From positions 1-38,188 of the forward strand of contig NZ_VMLR01000012.1 of assembly GCF_013276795.1 (NCBI RefSeq): a stretch of DNA of 38,188 bases, given 5' to 3'. The position numbers and the translations under genes are program-made. A model generated the notes under the pieces. The model did not search any database and was not told the DNA's origin. It worked only from the letters and a program-made list of their open reading frames with translations. Below are positions 26,004-34,111 of the stretch, in pieces. The stretch is from Streptococcus sp. 2342 (GTDB lineage Bacteria > Bacillota > Bacilli > Lactobacillales > Streptococcaceae). Each line of letters opens with the position of its first letter. The stretch's first letter is position 1.

Positions 26004-27980
26004 ATGTCAAATCTATCTGTTAATGCAATTCGTTTCCTAGGTATTGACGCTATCAACAAAGCCAACTCAGGTCACCCAGGTGTGGTTATGGGAGCAGCTC
26101 CGATGGCTTACAGCCTCTTTACAAAACAACTTCGTATCAATCCAGCACAACCAAACTGGATTAACCGCGACCGCTTTATTCTTTCAGCTGGTCATGGTTC
26201 AATGCTCCTTTATGCCCTTCTTCACCTTTCTGGTTTTGAAGATGTTAGTATGGATGAGATCAAGAGCTTCCGTCAATGGGGTTCAAAAACACCAGGTCAC
26301 CCAGAATTTGGCCATACGGCAGGGATTGATGCTACGACAGGTCCTCTAGGTCAAGGGATTTCAACTGCCACTGGTTTTGCCCAAGCAGAACGTTTCTTGG
26401 CAGCTAAGTATAACCGCGAAGGCTACAATATCTTTGACCACTATACTTACGTTATCTGTGGGGACGGAGATTTGATGGAAGGTGTCTCAAGCGAGGCAGC
26501 TTCATACGCAGGTTTGCAAAAACTGGATAAGTTGGTTGTTCTTTATGATTCAAATGACATCAACTTGGATGGTGAGACAAAAGATTCCTTCACAGAAAGT
26601 GTTCGTGACCGTTACAATGCCTACGGTTGGCATACTGCCTTGGTAGAAGATGGAACAGACTTGGAAGCAATCCATGCTGCTATCGAAGCAGCTAAAGCTT
26701 CAGGCAAACCATCTTTGATTGAAGTGAAGACGGTTATTGGATATGGTTCTCCAAACAAACAAGGAACGAATGCTGTACACGGTGCTCCTCTTGGAGCAGA
26801 TGAAACTGCAGCAACTCGCCAAGCACTTGGTTGGGACTACGAGCCGTTTGAAATCCCAGAACAAGTTTATGCTGATTTCAAAGAACATGTTGTAGACCGT
26901 GGCGCATCAGCTTATGAAGCTTGGACAAAATTAGTTGCAGATTATAAAGAAGCTCATCCAGAATTGGCTGCAGAAGTAGAAGCCATCATCGACGGACGTG
27001 ATCCAGTCGACGTGACTCCAGCAGACTTCCCAGTCTTAGAAAATGGTTTTTCTCAAGCAACTCGTAACTCGAGTCAGGATGCTTTGAACGTTGTAGCTGC
27101 TAAATTGCCAACTTTCTTGGGTGGATCAGCTGACCTAGCTCACTCAAACATGACTTATATCAAGACTGACGGACTTCAAGACGATGCCAATCGCTTGAAC
27201 CGTAACATTCAGTTTGGTGTTCGTGAATTTGCAATGGGAACTATCTTGAACGGGATGGCCCTTCACGGTGGACTTCGTGTATACGGTGGAACTTTCTTCG
27301 TCTTCTCTGACTATGTGAAGGCAGCTGTCCGCTTGTCAGCCTTGCAAGGTCTTCCTGTGACTTATGTCTTTACCCATGATTCAATCGCAGTTGGGGAAGA
27401 TGGTCCGACTCACGAACCAGTTGAGCATTTAGCAGGTCTTCGTGCCATGCCAAATCTAAATGTTTTCCGTCCAGCAGATGCGCGTGAAACTCAAGCAGCT
27501 TGGTACCTTGCAGTGACAAGTGAGAAAACACCAACTGCCCTTGTCTTGACACGTCAAAACTTGACTGTTGAAGATGGAACAGACTTCGACAAGGTTGCTA
27601 AAGGTGCCTATGTTGTCTATGAAAATGCAGCAGACTTTGATACCATCTTGATTGCGACAGGTTCAGAGGTCAATCTTGCTGTCTCAGCTGCCAAAGAATT
27701 GGCTAGTCAAGGCGCAAAAGTCCGCGTAGTCAGCATGCCATCTACAGATGTCTTTGATAAACAAGATGCAGCTTACAAGGAAGAGATTCTTCCAAATGCA
27801 GTCCGCCGTCGTGTTGCAGTCGAAATGGGTGCAAGTCAAAACTGGTACAAATATGTTGGTCTCGATGGTGCCGTTCTCGGTATTGATACCTTCGGAGCCT
27901 CTGCCCCAGCACCAAAAGTATTGGCAGAATATGGCTTTACTGTAGAAAATCTTGTAAAAGTCGTTCAAAACTTGAAATAA
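26004..27980 (+). CDS. tkt: Transketolase
   Basis: A 658-residue TPP enzyme moving two-carbon units between sugar phosphates in the pentose phosphate pathway. N-terminal TPP domain: [36 protein letters not shown] and [18 protein letters not shown]. The Pyr domain begins about residue 350 ([15 protein letters not shown]) and contains the catalytic glutamate region FGVREFAMG; the C-terminal domain closes the fold. Full length. A strong promoter, GAAAGGA ribosome site and codon use typical of highly expressed genes fit a housekeeping role. Confidence 0.96.
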   Translation: MSNLSVNAIRFLGIDAINKANSGHPGVVMGAAPMAYSLFTKQLRINPAQPNWINRDRFILSAGHGSMLLYALLHLSGFEDVSMDEIKSFRQWGSKTPGHPEFGHTAGIDATTGPLGQGISTATGFAQAERFLAAKYNREGYNIFDHYTYVICGDGDLMEGVSSEAASYAGLQKLDKLVVLYDSNDINLDGETKDSFTESVRDRYNAYGWHTALVEDGTDLEAIHAAIEAAKASGKPSLIEVKTVIGYGSPNKQGTNAVHGAPLGADETAATRQALGWDYEPFEIPEQVYADFKEHVVDRGASAYEAWTKLVADYKEAHPELAAEVEAIIDGRDPVDVTPADFPVLENGFSQATRNSSQDALNVVAAKLPTFLGGSADLAHSNMTYIKTDGLQDDANRLNRNIQFGVREFAMGTILNGMALHGGLRVYGGTFFVFSDYVKAAVRLSALQGLPVTYVFTHDSIAVGEDGPTHEPVEHLAGLRAMPNLNVFRPADARETQAAWYLAVTSEKTPTALVLTRQNLTVEDGTDFDKVAKGAYVVYENAADFDTILIATGSEVNLAVSAAKELASQGAKVRVVSMPSTDVFDKQDAAYKEEILPNAVRRRVAVEMGASQNWYKYVGLDGAVLGIDTFGASAPAPKVLAEYGFTVENLVKVVQNLK

Positions 27981-27984
27981 TCCT

Positions 27985-28013
27985 AAAAATCAGGGCGCAT
28001 GCTCTGGTTTTTA
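27985..28013 (+). terminator. Terminator of tkt
   Basis: A 12-bp stem, AAAAATCAGGGC/GCTCTGGTTTTT, with a GCAT loop. Confidence 0.85.
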
Positions 28014-28037
28014 TTACTAGAAAAGCAAGGTACAATC

Positions 28038-28066
28038 TTGTAAAAGTAGCTGAAATTTGATATAGT
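28038..28066 (+). promoter_or_regulatory. Promoter of yajC
   Basis: TTGTAA and TATAGT with a 17-bp spacer and TGa before the -10. Confidence 0.75.
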
Positions 28067-28096
28067 AGTCCTATGTAAAAGACAAAGGAGAAGACA

Positions 28097-28396
28097 ATGA
28101 ATCCAAATTATACATTTTTAATCATGCTAGCCCTTATGGTGGGCTTGATGTTCTTTACGCAACGTTCTCAAAAGAAACAAGCACAAAAACGTATGGAAAG
28201 CTTGAATAAACTACAAAAAGGCTATGAAGTGATTACAATCGGTGGACTTTACGGAACAGTCGATGAAGTAGATACGGAGAAGGGAACAATTGTTCTTGAC
28301 GTAGATGGAGTTTACTTGACTTTTGAACTAGCTGCTATCAAGACCGTATTACCGCTGAAAGACACAGCTTCACTAGAAGGCGCAATTGAAAAATAA
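28097..28396 (+). CDS. yajC: Preprotein translocase accessory subunit YajC
   Basis: 99 residues. One N-terminal membrane helix (about 6-22, FLIMLALMVGLMFFTQR) is followed by a basic stretch and the conserved KGYEVITIGGLYGTVDEVD segment. YajC belongs to the SecDF-YajC module of the Sec translocon. secD and secF are not nearby. Confidence 0.93.
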   Translation: MNPNYTFLIMLALMVGLMFFTQRSQKKQAQKRMESLNKLQKGYEVITIGGLYGTVDEVDTEKGTIVLDVDGVYLTFELAAIKTVLPLKDTASLEGAIEK

Positions 28397-28421
28397 GACG
28401 GGATTACGAACTCCCGTTTTT
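28397..28421 (+). terminator. Terminator of yajC
   Basis: ACGGGA/TCCCGT with an 8-nt loop and T-run. Confidence 0.8.
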
Positions 28422-28442
28422 CTATAAAAGAAAGGAAATGGG

Positions 28443-28886
28443 ATGAAAAAATTAGTCTTTGTCTGTCTGGGAAATATTTGCCGTAGTCCTATGGCCGAGT
28501 TTGTTATGAAATCAATGACAGATAACTACGAAATCCAAAGTCGAGCAACTTCTTCTTGGGAACACGGCAATCCGATTCATAAGGGAACTCAAGGGATTTT
28601 TCAACAGTATCAGATTCCTTACGACAAAGCCAAAACATCGCTTCAGATTAGTAAGGAAGATTTTGAAGCCTTTGATTATATTATCGGAATGGACGCTTCA
28701 AATGTTTCTGACTTACGTCAGATGTGTCCAGTAGACTGTCAAGATAAGATTTACTCATTTGCATCTGAAAGTGTTCCAGATCCTTGGTATACAGGAGATT
28801 TTGAGGAAACCTATCGACGTGTTCAAGAGGGCTGTCAAGTTTGGCTAGAACGTTTAGAAAAGGAGAGTGAAGATGGAAAATCTTAA
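28443..28886 (+). CDS. Low-molecular-weight protein tyrosine phosphatase
   Basis: 147 residues. The P-loop CLGNICRS at 8-15 has nucleophile C8 and R14; the general acid is D113 in VPDPWY. Full length for the family. Substrates in streptococci are uncertain; a role in phosphotyrosine signalling is possible. It overlaps the MORN gene by 14 bases, so they are a translationally coupled pair. Confidence 0.93.
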   Translation: MKKLVFVCLGNICRSPMAEFVMKSMTDNYEIQSRATSSWEHGNPIHKGTQGIFQQYQIPYDKAKTSLQISKEDFEAFDYIIGMDASNVSDLRQMCPVDCQDKIYSFASESVPDPWYTGDFEETYRRVQEGCQVWLERLEKESEDGKS

Positions 28887-29283
28887 GAATTTTTACGAAA
28901 AGTATCGAGTGTATCTGACTCGTCCACGTCTCGAGCTTTTAGCAGTAGTTGCCATTGTTTTTTGTGCTGTACTCGTCTTTTTTCTAAATATTCCCGGAAA
29001 AGGTGTTCTAAAACTCGATAATGGAACGATTGTTTATGATGGCAGTCTTGTCCGTGGTAAAATGAATGGGCAAGGTACCATTACCTTCCAAAATGGAGAC
29101 CAATATACAGGTGGTTTCAACAATGGAGCCTTCAACGGAAAAGGTACCTTTCAATCTAAAGAAGGCTGGACCTACGAAGGTGATTTTGTAAATGGTCAGG
29201 CTGAAGGAAAAGGAAAACTAACAACAGAACAAGAAGTCGTTTATGAAGGGACTTTTAAACAAGGCGTTTTTCAACAAAAATAA
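28873..29283 (+). CDS. Membrane-anchored MORN-repeat protein
   Basis: 136 residues. A cytosolic basic N-terminus and one membrane helix (about 22-42, LLAVVAIVFCAVLVFFLNI) are followed by about four MORN-type repeats of 23 residues (DGSLVRGKMNGQGTITFQNG, YTGGFNNGAFNGKGTF, YEGDFVNGQAEGKGKL, YEGTFKQGVF). The repeats should lie outside the cell. Function unknown. ATG at 28873 is 6 bases from AGGAGA; the GTG at 28867 is too close to it. Confidence 0.85.
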   Translation: MENLKNFYEKYRVYLTRPRLELLAVVAIVFCAVLVFFLNIPGKGVLKLDNGTIVYDGSLVRGKMNGQGTITFQNGDQYTGGFNNGAFNGKGTFQSKEGWTYEGDFVNGQAEGKGKLTTEQEVVYEGTFKQGVFQQK

Positions 29284-29284
29284 A

Positions 29285-29304
29285 GCCTCCTTATCAAAGG
29301 AGGT
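29285..29304 (+). terminator. Hairpin after the MORN gene, probable weak terminator
   Basis: CCTCCTT-ATCA-AAGGAGG right after the stop codon, with only a broken T-run. Confidence 0.55.
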
Positions 29305-29320
29305 ATTGTTAGAATGTTTA

Positions 29321-29334
29321 AGTAAGCGCTTACC
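29321..29334. promoter_or_regulatory. cre-like CcpA site upstream of adhE
   Basis: A perfect palindrome, GTAAGCGCTTAC (29322-29333), with the AGCGCT core of cre sites, about 180 bases upstream of the adhE -35. Confidence 0.55.
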
Positions 29335-29370
29335 TGTAAATCCCTATCTTTCCAAGTTCCTCTTCCAAGC

Positions 29371-29415
29371 AAGTTTGTGAAATAAAAAAACATTTGAAAT
29401 AAATTTCACAAACTT
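29371..29415. promoter_or_regulatory. Distal Rex-like inverted pair upstream of adhE
   Basis: A perfect 13-bp inverted repeat, AAGTTTGTGAAAT and ATTTCACAAACTT, with a 19-nt spacer. Each arm holds a Rex half-site (TTGTGAA). Confidence 0.6.
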
Positions 29416-29448
29416 TAAAGAAAAAGCTTGCTAAGAAAAGAAAATGAC

Positions 29449-29489
29449 AAACATTTCACAAGGAACTAAAAATTCTTTGTGAAATGTTT
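29449..29489. promoter_or_regulatory. Proximal Rex-like inverted pair upstream of adhE
   Basis: A perfect 13-bp inverted repeat, AAACATTTCACAA and TTGTGAAATGTTT, with a 15-nt spacer, ending 10 bases before the -35. Confidence 0.6.
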
Positions 29490-29498
29490 ATGAAACTG

Positions 29499-29527
29499 TT
29501 TACAAAGTTGAAATAATGCGTTATAAT
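29499..29527 (+). promoter_or_regulatory. Promoter of adhE
   Basis: TTTACA and TATAAT with a 17-bp spacer. Confidence 0.8.
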
Positions 29528-29531
29528 AAAC

Positions 29532-29549
29532 TTGTGAAAAAATTAACAA
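29532..29549. promoter_or_regulatory. Rex operator over the adhE transcription start
   Basis: TTGTGAAAAAATTAACAA fits the Rex pattern TTGTGAA-N4-TTCACAA with one mismatch and covers the likely +1, a repressing position. Confidence 0.7.
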
Positions 29550-29582
29550 AGGATTAAATCCTTGAAAGCTATGGAGGAAAAT

Positions 29583-32234
29583 ATGGCTGATAAAAAAACT
29601 GTGACACCAGAGGAAAAGAAACTCGCTGCTGAAAAGCATGTCGATGGCTTGGTGCAAAAAGCTTTAGTTGCTCTTGAAGAAATGCGTAAGTTGGATCAAG
29701 AGCAGGTTGACTACATCGTTGCCAAAGCATCAGTAGCAGCTTTGGATGCCCACGGAGAATTGGCTTTACATGCCTTTGAAGAAACAGGACGTGGTGTATT
29801 TGAAGATAAAGCAACTAAGAACTTGTTTGCTTGTGAACACGTAGTGAACAACATGCGCCACACTAAAACAGTTGGTGTTATTGAAGAAGACGATGTAACA
29901 GGTTTGACTCTTATTGCTGAACCGGTCGGTGTTGTCTGTGGTATCACTCCAACAACAAACCCAACATCAACAGCAATCTTCAAATCATTGATTTCATTGA
30001 AGACACGTAACCCAATCGTCTTTGCCTTCCACCCATCAGCTCAAGAGTCATCAGCTCACGCAGCTCAAATCGTTCGTGATGCAGCTATCGCAGCTGGGGC
30101 TCCTGAAAACTGTGTGCAATGGATTACTCAACCATCTATGGAAGCAACTAGTGCCCTTATGAACCACGAAGGTGTTGCGACAATCCTTGCAACAGGTGGT
30201 AACGCCATGGTAAAGGCTGCGTACTCATGTGGTAAACCAGCTCTTGGGGTAGGTGCCGGAAACGTTCCAGCTTATGTTGAAAAATCAGCTAACATCCGCC
30301 AAGCTGCACACGATATCGTCATGTCTAAATCATTTGATAACGGTATGGTCTGTGCATCTGAACAAGCGGTTATCATTGATAAAGAAATTTACGATGAATT
30401 TGTAGCAGAGTTCAAATCTTACCACACTTACTTTGTAAACAAAAAAGAAAAAGCTCTTCTTGAAGAGTTCTGCTTCGGCGTCAAAGCAAACAGCAAAAAC
30501 TGTGCTGGTGCAAAATTGAACGCTGACATCGTTGGTAAACCAGCAACTTGGATTGCAGAACAAGCAGGATTTACAGTTCCAGAAGGAACAAACATTCTTG
30601 CTGCTGAATGTAAAGAAGTTGGTGAAAATGAGCCATTGACTCGTGAAAAATTGTCACCAGTTATCGCAGTTTTGAAATCTGAAAGCCGTGAAGATGGTAT
30701 TACTAAGGCTCGTCAAATGGTTGAATTTAACGGTCTTGGGCACTCAGCAGCCATCCACACAGCTGATGAAGAATTAACTAAAGAATTTGGTAAAGCTGTT
30801 AAAGCTATTCGTGTTATCTGTAACTCACCTTCTACTTTCGGTGGTATCGGGGACGTTTACAATGCCTTCTTGCCATCATTGACACTTGGATGTGGTTCTT
30901 ACGGACGCAACTCAGTTGGGGATAACGTTAGTGCCATTAACCTCTTGAATATCAAAAAAGTCGGAAGACGGAGAAATAACATGCAATGGATGAAACTTCC
31001 TTCAAAAACATACTTTGAACGTGATTCAATTCAATACCTTCAAAAATGTCGTGACGTTGAACGTGTCATGATCGTTACTGACCATGCCATGGTAGAGCTT
31101 GGTTTCCTTGATCGTATCATCGAGCAACTTGACCTTCGTCGCAATAAGGTTGTTTACCAAATCTTTGCTGATGTAGAACCAGATCCAGATATCACAACTG
31201 TAAACCGTGGTACTGAGATTATGCGTGCCTTCAAACCAGATACAATCATCGCTCTCGGTGGTGGATCTCCAATGGATGCTGCTAAAGTAATGTGGCTCTT
31301 CTACGAACAACCAGAAGTGGACTTCCGTGACCTTGTTCAAAAATTCATGGATATCCGTAAACGTGCCTTCAAATTCCCATTGCTTGGTAAGAAAACTAAA
31401 TTCATCGCGATTCCAACTACATCTGGTACAGGATCTGAAGTAACACCATTTGCCGTTATCTCTGATAAAGCAAACAACCGTAAATACCCAATCGCTGACT
31501 ACTCATTGACACCAACTGTGGCAATCGTAGACCCTGCCTTGGTATTGACAGTTCCTGGATTTGTTGCTGCGGACACTGGTATGGACGTATTGACCCACGC
31601 GACTGAAGCTTACGTATCACAAATGGCTAGCGACTACACTGATGGACTTGCACTTCAAGCCATCAAGCTTGTATTCGAAAACCTTGAAAGCTCAGTTAAG
31701 AATGCAGACTTCCACTCACGTGAGAAAATGCATAACGCTTCAACAATCGCTGGTATGGCCTTTGCTAATGCCTTCCTAGGTATTTCTCACTCAATGGCCC
31801 ATAAGATTGGTGCGCAATTCCACACAATCCACGGTCGTACGAATGCTATCTTGCTTCCATATGTCATTCGCTACAACGGTACACGTCCAGCTAAGACAGC
31901 AACATGGCCTAAGTATAACTACTACCGTGCAGATGAAAAATATCAAGATATCGCACGTATGCTTGGCCTTCCAGCTTCTACACCAGAAGAAGGGGTTGAA
32001 TCTTACGCAAAAGCTGTCTACGAACTTGGTGAGCGCGTAGGTATCCAAATGAACTTCAAAGCACAAGGAATTGATGAAAAAGAATGGAAAGAACATTCTC
32101 GTGAATTAGCCTTCCTTGCTTATGAAGACCAATGTTCACCAGCTAACCCACGTCTTCCAATGGTTGACCATATGCAAGAAATCATCGAAGATTCTTACTA
32201 TGGCTACAAAGAAAGACCAGGACGCCGTAAATAA
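29583..32234 (+). CDS. adhE: Bifunctional acetaldehyde-CoA / alcohol dehydrogenase
   Basis: An 883-residue fusion. The N-terminal CoA-dependent aldehyde dehydrogenase (about 1-440) has active-site C257 in [10 protein letters not shown] linker leads to the C-terminal iron alcohol dehydrogenase (about 450-883) with [13 protein letters not shown] and iron-site segments [18 protein letters not shown] and [12 protein letters not shown]. It reduces acetyl-CoA to ethanol in two steps and regenerates NAD; it forms spirosomes in other bacteria. The start at 29583 follows GGAGG by 5 bases; the upstream TTG in frame is not needed. Five Rex-type motifs and a cre site upstream fit redox and carbon control. 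Confidence 0.97.
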   Translation: MADKKTVTPEEKKLAAEKHVDGLVQKALVALEEMRKLDQEQVDYIVAKASVAALDAHGELALHAFEETGRGVFEDKATKNLFACEHVVNNMRHTKTVGVIEEDDVTGLTLIAEPVGVVCGITPTTNPTSTAIFKSLISLKTRNPIVFAFHPSAQESSAHAAQIVRDAAIAAGAPENCVQWITQPSMEATSALMNHEGVATILATGGNAMVKAAYSCGKPALGVGAGNVPAYVEKSANIRQAAHDIVMSKSFDNGMVCASEQAVIIDKEIYDEFVAEFKSYHTYFVNKKEKALLEEFCFGVKANSKNCAGAKLNADIVGKPATWIAEQAGFTVPEGTNILAAECKEVGENEPLTREKLSPVIAVLKSESREDGITKARQMVEFNGLGHSAAIHTADEELTKEFGKAVKAIRVICNSPSTFGGIGDVYNAFLPSLTLGCGSYGRNSVGDNVSAINLLNIKKVGRRRNNMQWMKLPSKTYFERDSIQYLQKCRDVERVMIVTDHAMVELGFLDRIIEQLDLRRNKVVYQIFADVEPDPDITTVNRGTEIMRAFKPDTIIALGGGSPMDAAKVMWLFYEQPEVDFRDLVQKFMDIRKRAFKFPLLGKKTKFIAIPTTSGTGSEVTPFAVISDKANNRKYPIADYSLTPTVAIVDPALVLTVPGFVAADTGMDVLTHATEAYVSQMASDYTDGLALQAIKLVFENLESSVKNADFHSREKMHNASTIAGMAFANAFLGISHSMAHKIGAQFHTIHGRTNAILLPYVIRYNGTRPAKTATWPKYNYYRADEKYQDIARMLGLPASTPEEGVESYAKAVYELGERVGIQMNFKAQGIDEKEWKEHSRELAFLAYEDQCSPANPRLPMVDHMQEIIEDSYYGYKERPGRRK

Positions 32235-32247
32235 TTGTTATCAGCCT

Positions 32248-32277
32248 AGAGGCAGGAGAAATCCTGTCTCTTTTTTT
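32248..32277 (+). terminator. Terminator of adhE
   Basis: A 10-bp stem, AGAGGCAGGA/TCCTGTCTCT, with a GAAA tetraloop and seven T. Confidence 0.9.
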
Positions 32278-32295
32278 GTAATTCTATTTGAAAAA

Positions 32296-32304
32296 TGGTA
32301 TAAT
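32296..32304 (+). promoter_or_regulatory. Extended -10 promoter of the ComR/TprA-like regulator
   Basis: TGG-TATAAT, 53 bases before the start codon. The leader contains a palindrome, ATTTGA-AAA-TCAAAT (32319-32333), that may be a control site. Confidence 0.65.
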
Positions 32305-32357
32305 CATCGCATATATTTATTTGAAAATCAAATCTTTAATAATCATGCGAGGGGCAA

Positions 32358-33278
32358 ATGAACAAGATAAATGAGTTAGGGGATAAAGTGCGACTTTTAA
32401 GAGAGGAGAAAGGACTTAGTCGTCCAGTTTTTTGCGGGGATGAGTCTGAATTATCAGTGCGTCAGTTGGTGCGGATTGAAAAAGGAGAATTTCGCCCGAC
32501 GATAAAAACACTAGAATATATTGCAGAACGATTAGAAATTCCGTCCTACGTCTTGATGCCAGATTATAAGGAATTACCCAAGCGTTACCAAGAATTAAAG
32601 TACTTTCTTTTACATCATCCTGACTATGGAGACGAGGAGTTGCAGGAACAAAAGGAAGAATATTTTGATGAGATTTTTGAGTGTTTTTATGATGACCTGC
32701 CCCGTGATGAGAAAGTGCTAGTGGATTGTCTTCAAGCTATAGATGCAGTGAGAGCGACTAGTAATTCCTTATACGGAAGTGGTGTGATTGAAGACGGTCT
32801 TCAAGATTTACTATCCAGAGATGTATATAAAGCCGAGGACTTGTTGAAACTGAGACTGTATTTCAACTGTCAGTTAATGGATGGTTTAAATGTGGGTGAG
32901 ATAAAAGAATCTGAGCATGAAACCATTCTTTGTTTTCATGACAAACTAAGTTCTCAGGTTGATAAGATAGAGTTCGATTGTTTGGACTTACTTAGAGATT
33001 CCTTGTTAGCTTCTTTAGCTTGTATAGAAATTATGGGGCTGTTTCATTATTTTAAGAGGGCAGTCGAGACCTTAAATAAAATAGGACAAAAAACACGAGA
33101 TTTCCAAAAGCAACCGATTGTCTTGATGGTGGAGTGGAAATATTATATTCAGACCGATTATGATACAGCCAAACAAAAGTATGAAGAAGCAAAAATGATG
33201 GCGAGGATGTTTGGTAATGAGAAGTTACTCGTTAGTTTAGATAAGGAATGGAGCGAAGACTTAGAAAGGTATTATTAA
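32358..33278 (+). CDS. ComR/TprA-like HTH-TPR (RRNPP) pheromone-sensing regulator
   Basis: 306 residues. An N-terminal XRE helix-turn-helix (about 7-63) with recognition region ELSVRQLVRIEKGE (31-44) reads almost like the ComR N-terminus (LSR-x-V-x-C-x-D-x2-EL-S/T-VRQL). The rest (about 75-306) is alpha-helical, as in TPR peptide receptors of the PlcR/ComR/TprA group, ending in a Tyr-rich TPR-like pair (WKYYIQTDYDTAKQKYEEAKMM). I infer that it binds an imported short peptide, most likely the one encoded 87 bases downstream, and then activates that promoter. AGGGG is only 3 bases from the ATG, implying modest translation. A terminator follows. Confidence 0.85.
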   Translation: MNKINELGDKVRLLREEKGLSRPVFCGDESELSVRQLVRIEKGEFRPTIKTLEYIAERLEIPSYVLMPDYKELPKRYQELKYFLLHHPDYGDEELQEQKEEYFDEIFECFYDDLPRDEKVLVDCLQAIDAVRATSNSLYGSGVIEDGLQDLLSRDVYKAEDLLKLRLYFNCQLMDGLNVGEIKESEHETILCFHDKLSSQVDKIEFDCLDLLRDSLLASLACIEIMGLFHYFKRAVETLNKIGQKTRDFQKQPIVLMVEWKYYIQTDYDTAKQKYEEAKMMARMFGNEKLLVSLDKEWSEDLERYY

Positions 33279-33290
33279 ATGATTTATAGG

Positions 33291-33327
33291 AGTGACATTT
33301 CTGTCATTGGGGAAATGTCGCTTTTTT
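33291..33327 (+). terminator. Terminator of the regulator gene
   Basis: An 11-bp stem, AGTGACATTTC/GAAATGTCGCT, with a 10-nt loop and six T. The 5' arm and loop also contain the operator and -35 of the next promoter. Confidence 0.8.
33293..33306. promoter_or_regulatory. Likely ComR-box-like operator
   Basis: TGACA-TTTC-TGTCA, a perfect 5-bp inverted repeat directly upstream of the -35. GACA-N4-TGTC are the half-sites I recall for ComR boxes in other streptococci. The position suits an activator. Confidence 0.65.
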
Positions 33328-33335
33328 GTTACAAT
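33307..33335 (+). promoter_or_regulatory. Promoter of the pheromone and peptide genes
   Basis: A poor -35, TTGGGG, then 17 bp to TACAAT with TGt before the -10. A weak -35 beside a palindrome is typical of an activator-dependent promoter. Confidence 0.65.
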
Positions 33336-33365
33336 GGATTCATAATAAAGAGAAAGGAATTTACT

Positions 33366-33416
33366 ATGATTAAAATAATGATTTTTCTATTTATCACGGG
33401 TGGGTGGTGGACTTGA
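33366..33416 (+). CDS. Small ComS/XIP-like double-tryptophan pheromone precursor
   Basis: A 16-codon gene, MIKIMIFLFITGGWWT, with AAAGGA seven bases before the ATG and its own promoter 31 bases upstream. One lysine, a hydrophobic core, and a C-terminal Trp-Trp give the layout of ComS (S. mutans, MFSILTSILMGLDWWSL, matured to GLDWWSL). The active peptide would be the last five to eight residues, for example ITGGWWT. By analogy it would be exported (PptAB), trimmed, and re-imported by the Ami/Opp permease to bind the upstream regulator. Too short for routine gene callers. The reading frame is certain; expression and role are inferred. Confidence 0.75.
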   Translation: MIKIMIFLFITGGWWT

Positions 33417-33431
33417 GTTTAGAGGAATGAC

Positions 33432-33722
33432 ATGCTAGAATTTGAAAGAATAAACAATGTTTTATTGACTGGTATGTCAGAAGTAGGAGATGTACTGCTC
33501 ATTCGACAAACACTATCAAATCTTATTCAAGTAGAAATAAGAGTTAACGGCTATTTATTGGATTTGATCACAATAAAGTCTAAAAGATTAAAAATCTATC
33601 CCATAATTGGAATAGAAAAAAATGCACTTATTATTGTACGAGAAGTAAATGAGGGACTTGATATGACGTTGGAGAATAACAGGACATTTAGAGATTTTGA
33701 TTTTTTTAGAAAATTAAAATAG
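33432..33722 (+). CDS. Hypothetical protein (96 residues) in the peptide operon
   Basis: A small soluble protein without signal or membrane segment, starting 15 bases after the pheromone stop with AGAGGAA five bases before the ATG. It alternates short beta-like segments (VGDVLLIRQTL, VEIRVNGYLLDLITIKSKRLKIYPIIGIEKNALIIV), suggesting a compact beta-rich fold, and ends in a charged Phe-rich tail (FRDFDFFRKLK). I recognise no family. Its position between the pheromone and the Trp-rich peptides makes self-protection or peptide handling possible, but nothing in the sequence proves this. Confidence 0.65.
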   Translation: MLEFERINNVLLTGMSEVGDVLLIRQTLSNLIQVEIRVNGYLLDLITIKSKRLKIYPIIGIEKNALIIVREVNEGLDMTLENNRTFRDFDFFRKLK

Positions 33723-33746
33723 AAATTTAAAAAGGAGAAATAAAAT

Positions 33747-33842
33747 ATGTGGCGTTGGGTATGGAAAATTGTAAAATGGATTCTGATTAGTTTGCTATGG
33801 GAAGCTATCTGGGGCTGGGTTAAACAATGGTTTAGTAAATAG
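33747..33842 (+). CDS. Trp-rich leaderless bacteriocin-like peptide A (31 residues)
   Basis: Starts MWRWVWKIVKW and ends AIWGWVKQWFSK. It has eight tryptophans (2, 4, 6, 11, 18, 22, 24, 28), basic residues R3, K7, K10, K26 and K31 against one E19, net about +4. No leader, double-glycine or cysteine is present. K7 and K10 fall on one face of a predicted amphipathic helix with Trp/Ile/Leu on the other. These are features of leaderless bacteriocins (aureocin A53/lacticin Q type) and Trp-rich membrane-active peptides. AAAGGAG is nine bases upstream. Its stop overlaps the ribosome site of peptide B. Confidence 0.78.
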   Translation: MWRWVWKIVKWILISLLWEAIWGWVKQWFSK

Positions 33843-33853
33843 GAGGAATTATT

Positions 33854-33943
33854 ATGTGGAGTTTCGTATGGAGAATTATCAGATGGATTATTATTGACTG
33901 GATTTTAACAGCAATTTGGGGCTGGGTTAAACAGTGGTTCTAG
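33854..33943 (+). CDS. Trp-rich leaderless bacteriocin-like peptide B (29 residues)
   Basis: Starts MWSFVWRIIRW and ends AIWGWVKQWF; the last ten residues match peptide A exactly and the DNA there is nearly identical, so the pair arose by duplication. Seven tryptophans (2, 6, 11, 16, 22, 24, 28), with R7, R10 and K26 against D15, net about +2. AGGAGG overlaps the stop of peptide A and lies seven bases before the ATG, so the two are made together. They may act as a two-peptide pair. Confidence 0.78.
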   Translation: MWSFVWRIIRWIIIDWILTAIWGWVKQWF

Positions 33944-34017
33944 TTTAGAAATTAATAGAACAGAGTTGATTTTTACATAAAATATTAGTAAAATTAGAAA
34001 TTAATATAAAAAAATAA

Positions 34018-34080
34018 TTGATAGTTATGTCTCAGTTTGAAAATGGGCATTCTCAAAAAGATTATAGACATAACTATCAA
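34018..34080 (+). repeat. Perfect 15-bp inverted repeat between the peptide genes and the ABC genes
   Basis: TTGATAGTTATGTCT and AGACATAACTATCAA with a 33-nt loop. No T-run follows, so it is a poor terminator. It may stabilise the upstream peptide mRNA or lower read-through into the transporter genes. Confidence 0.65.
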
Positions 34081-34111
34081 CTATTTTAATTATAATATAA
34101 AAGGAGAAAAA

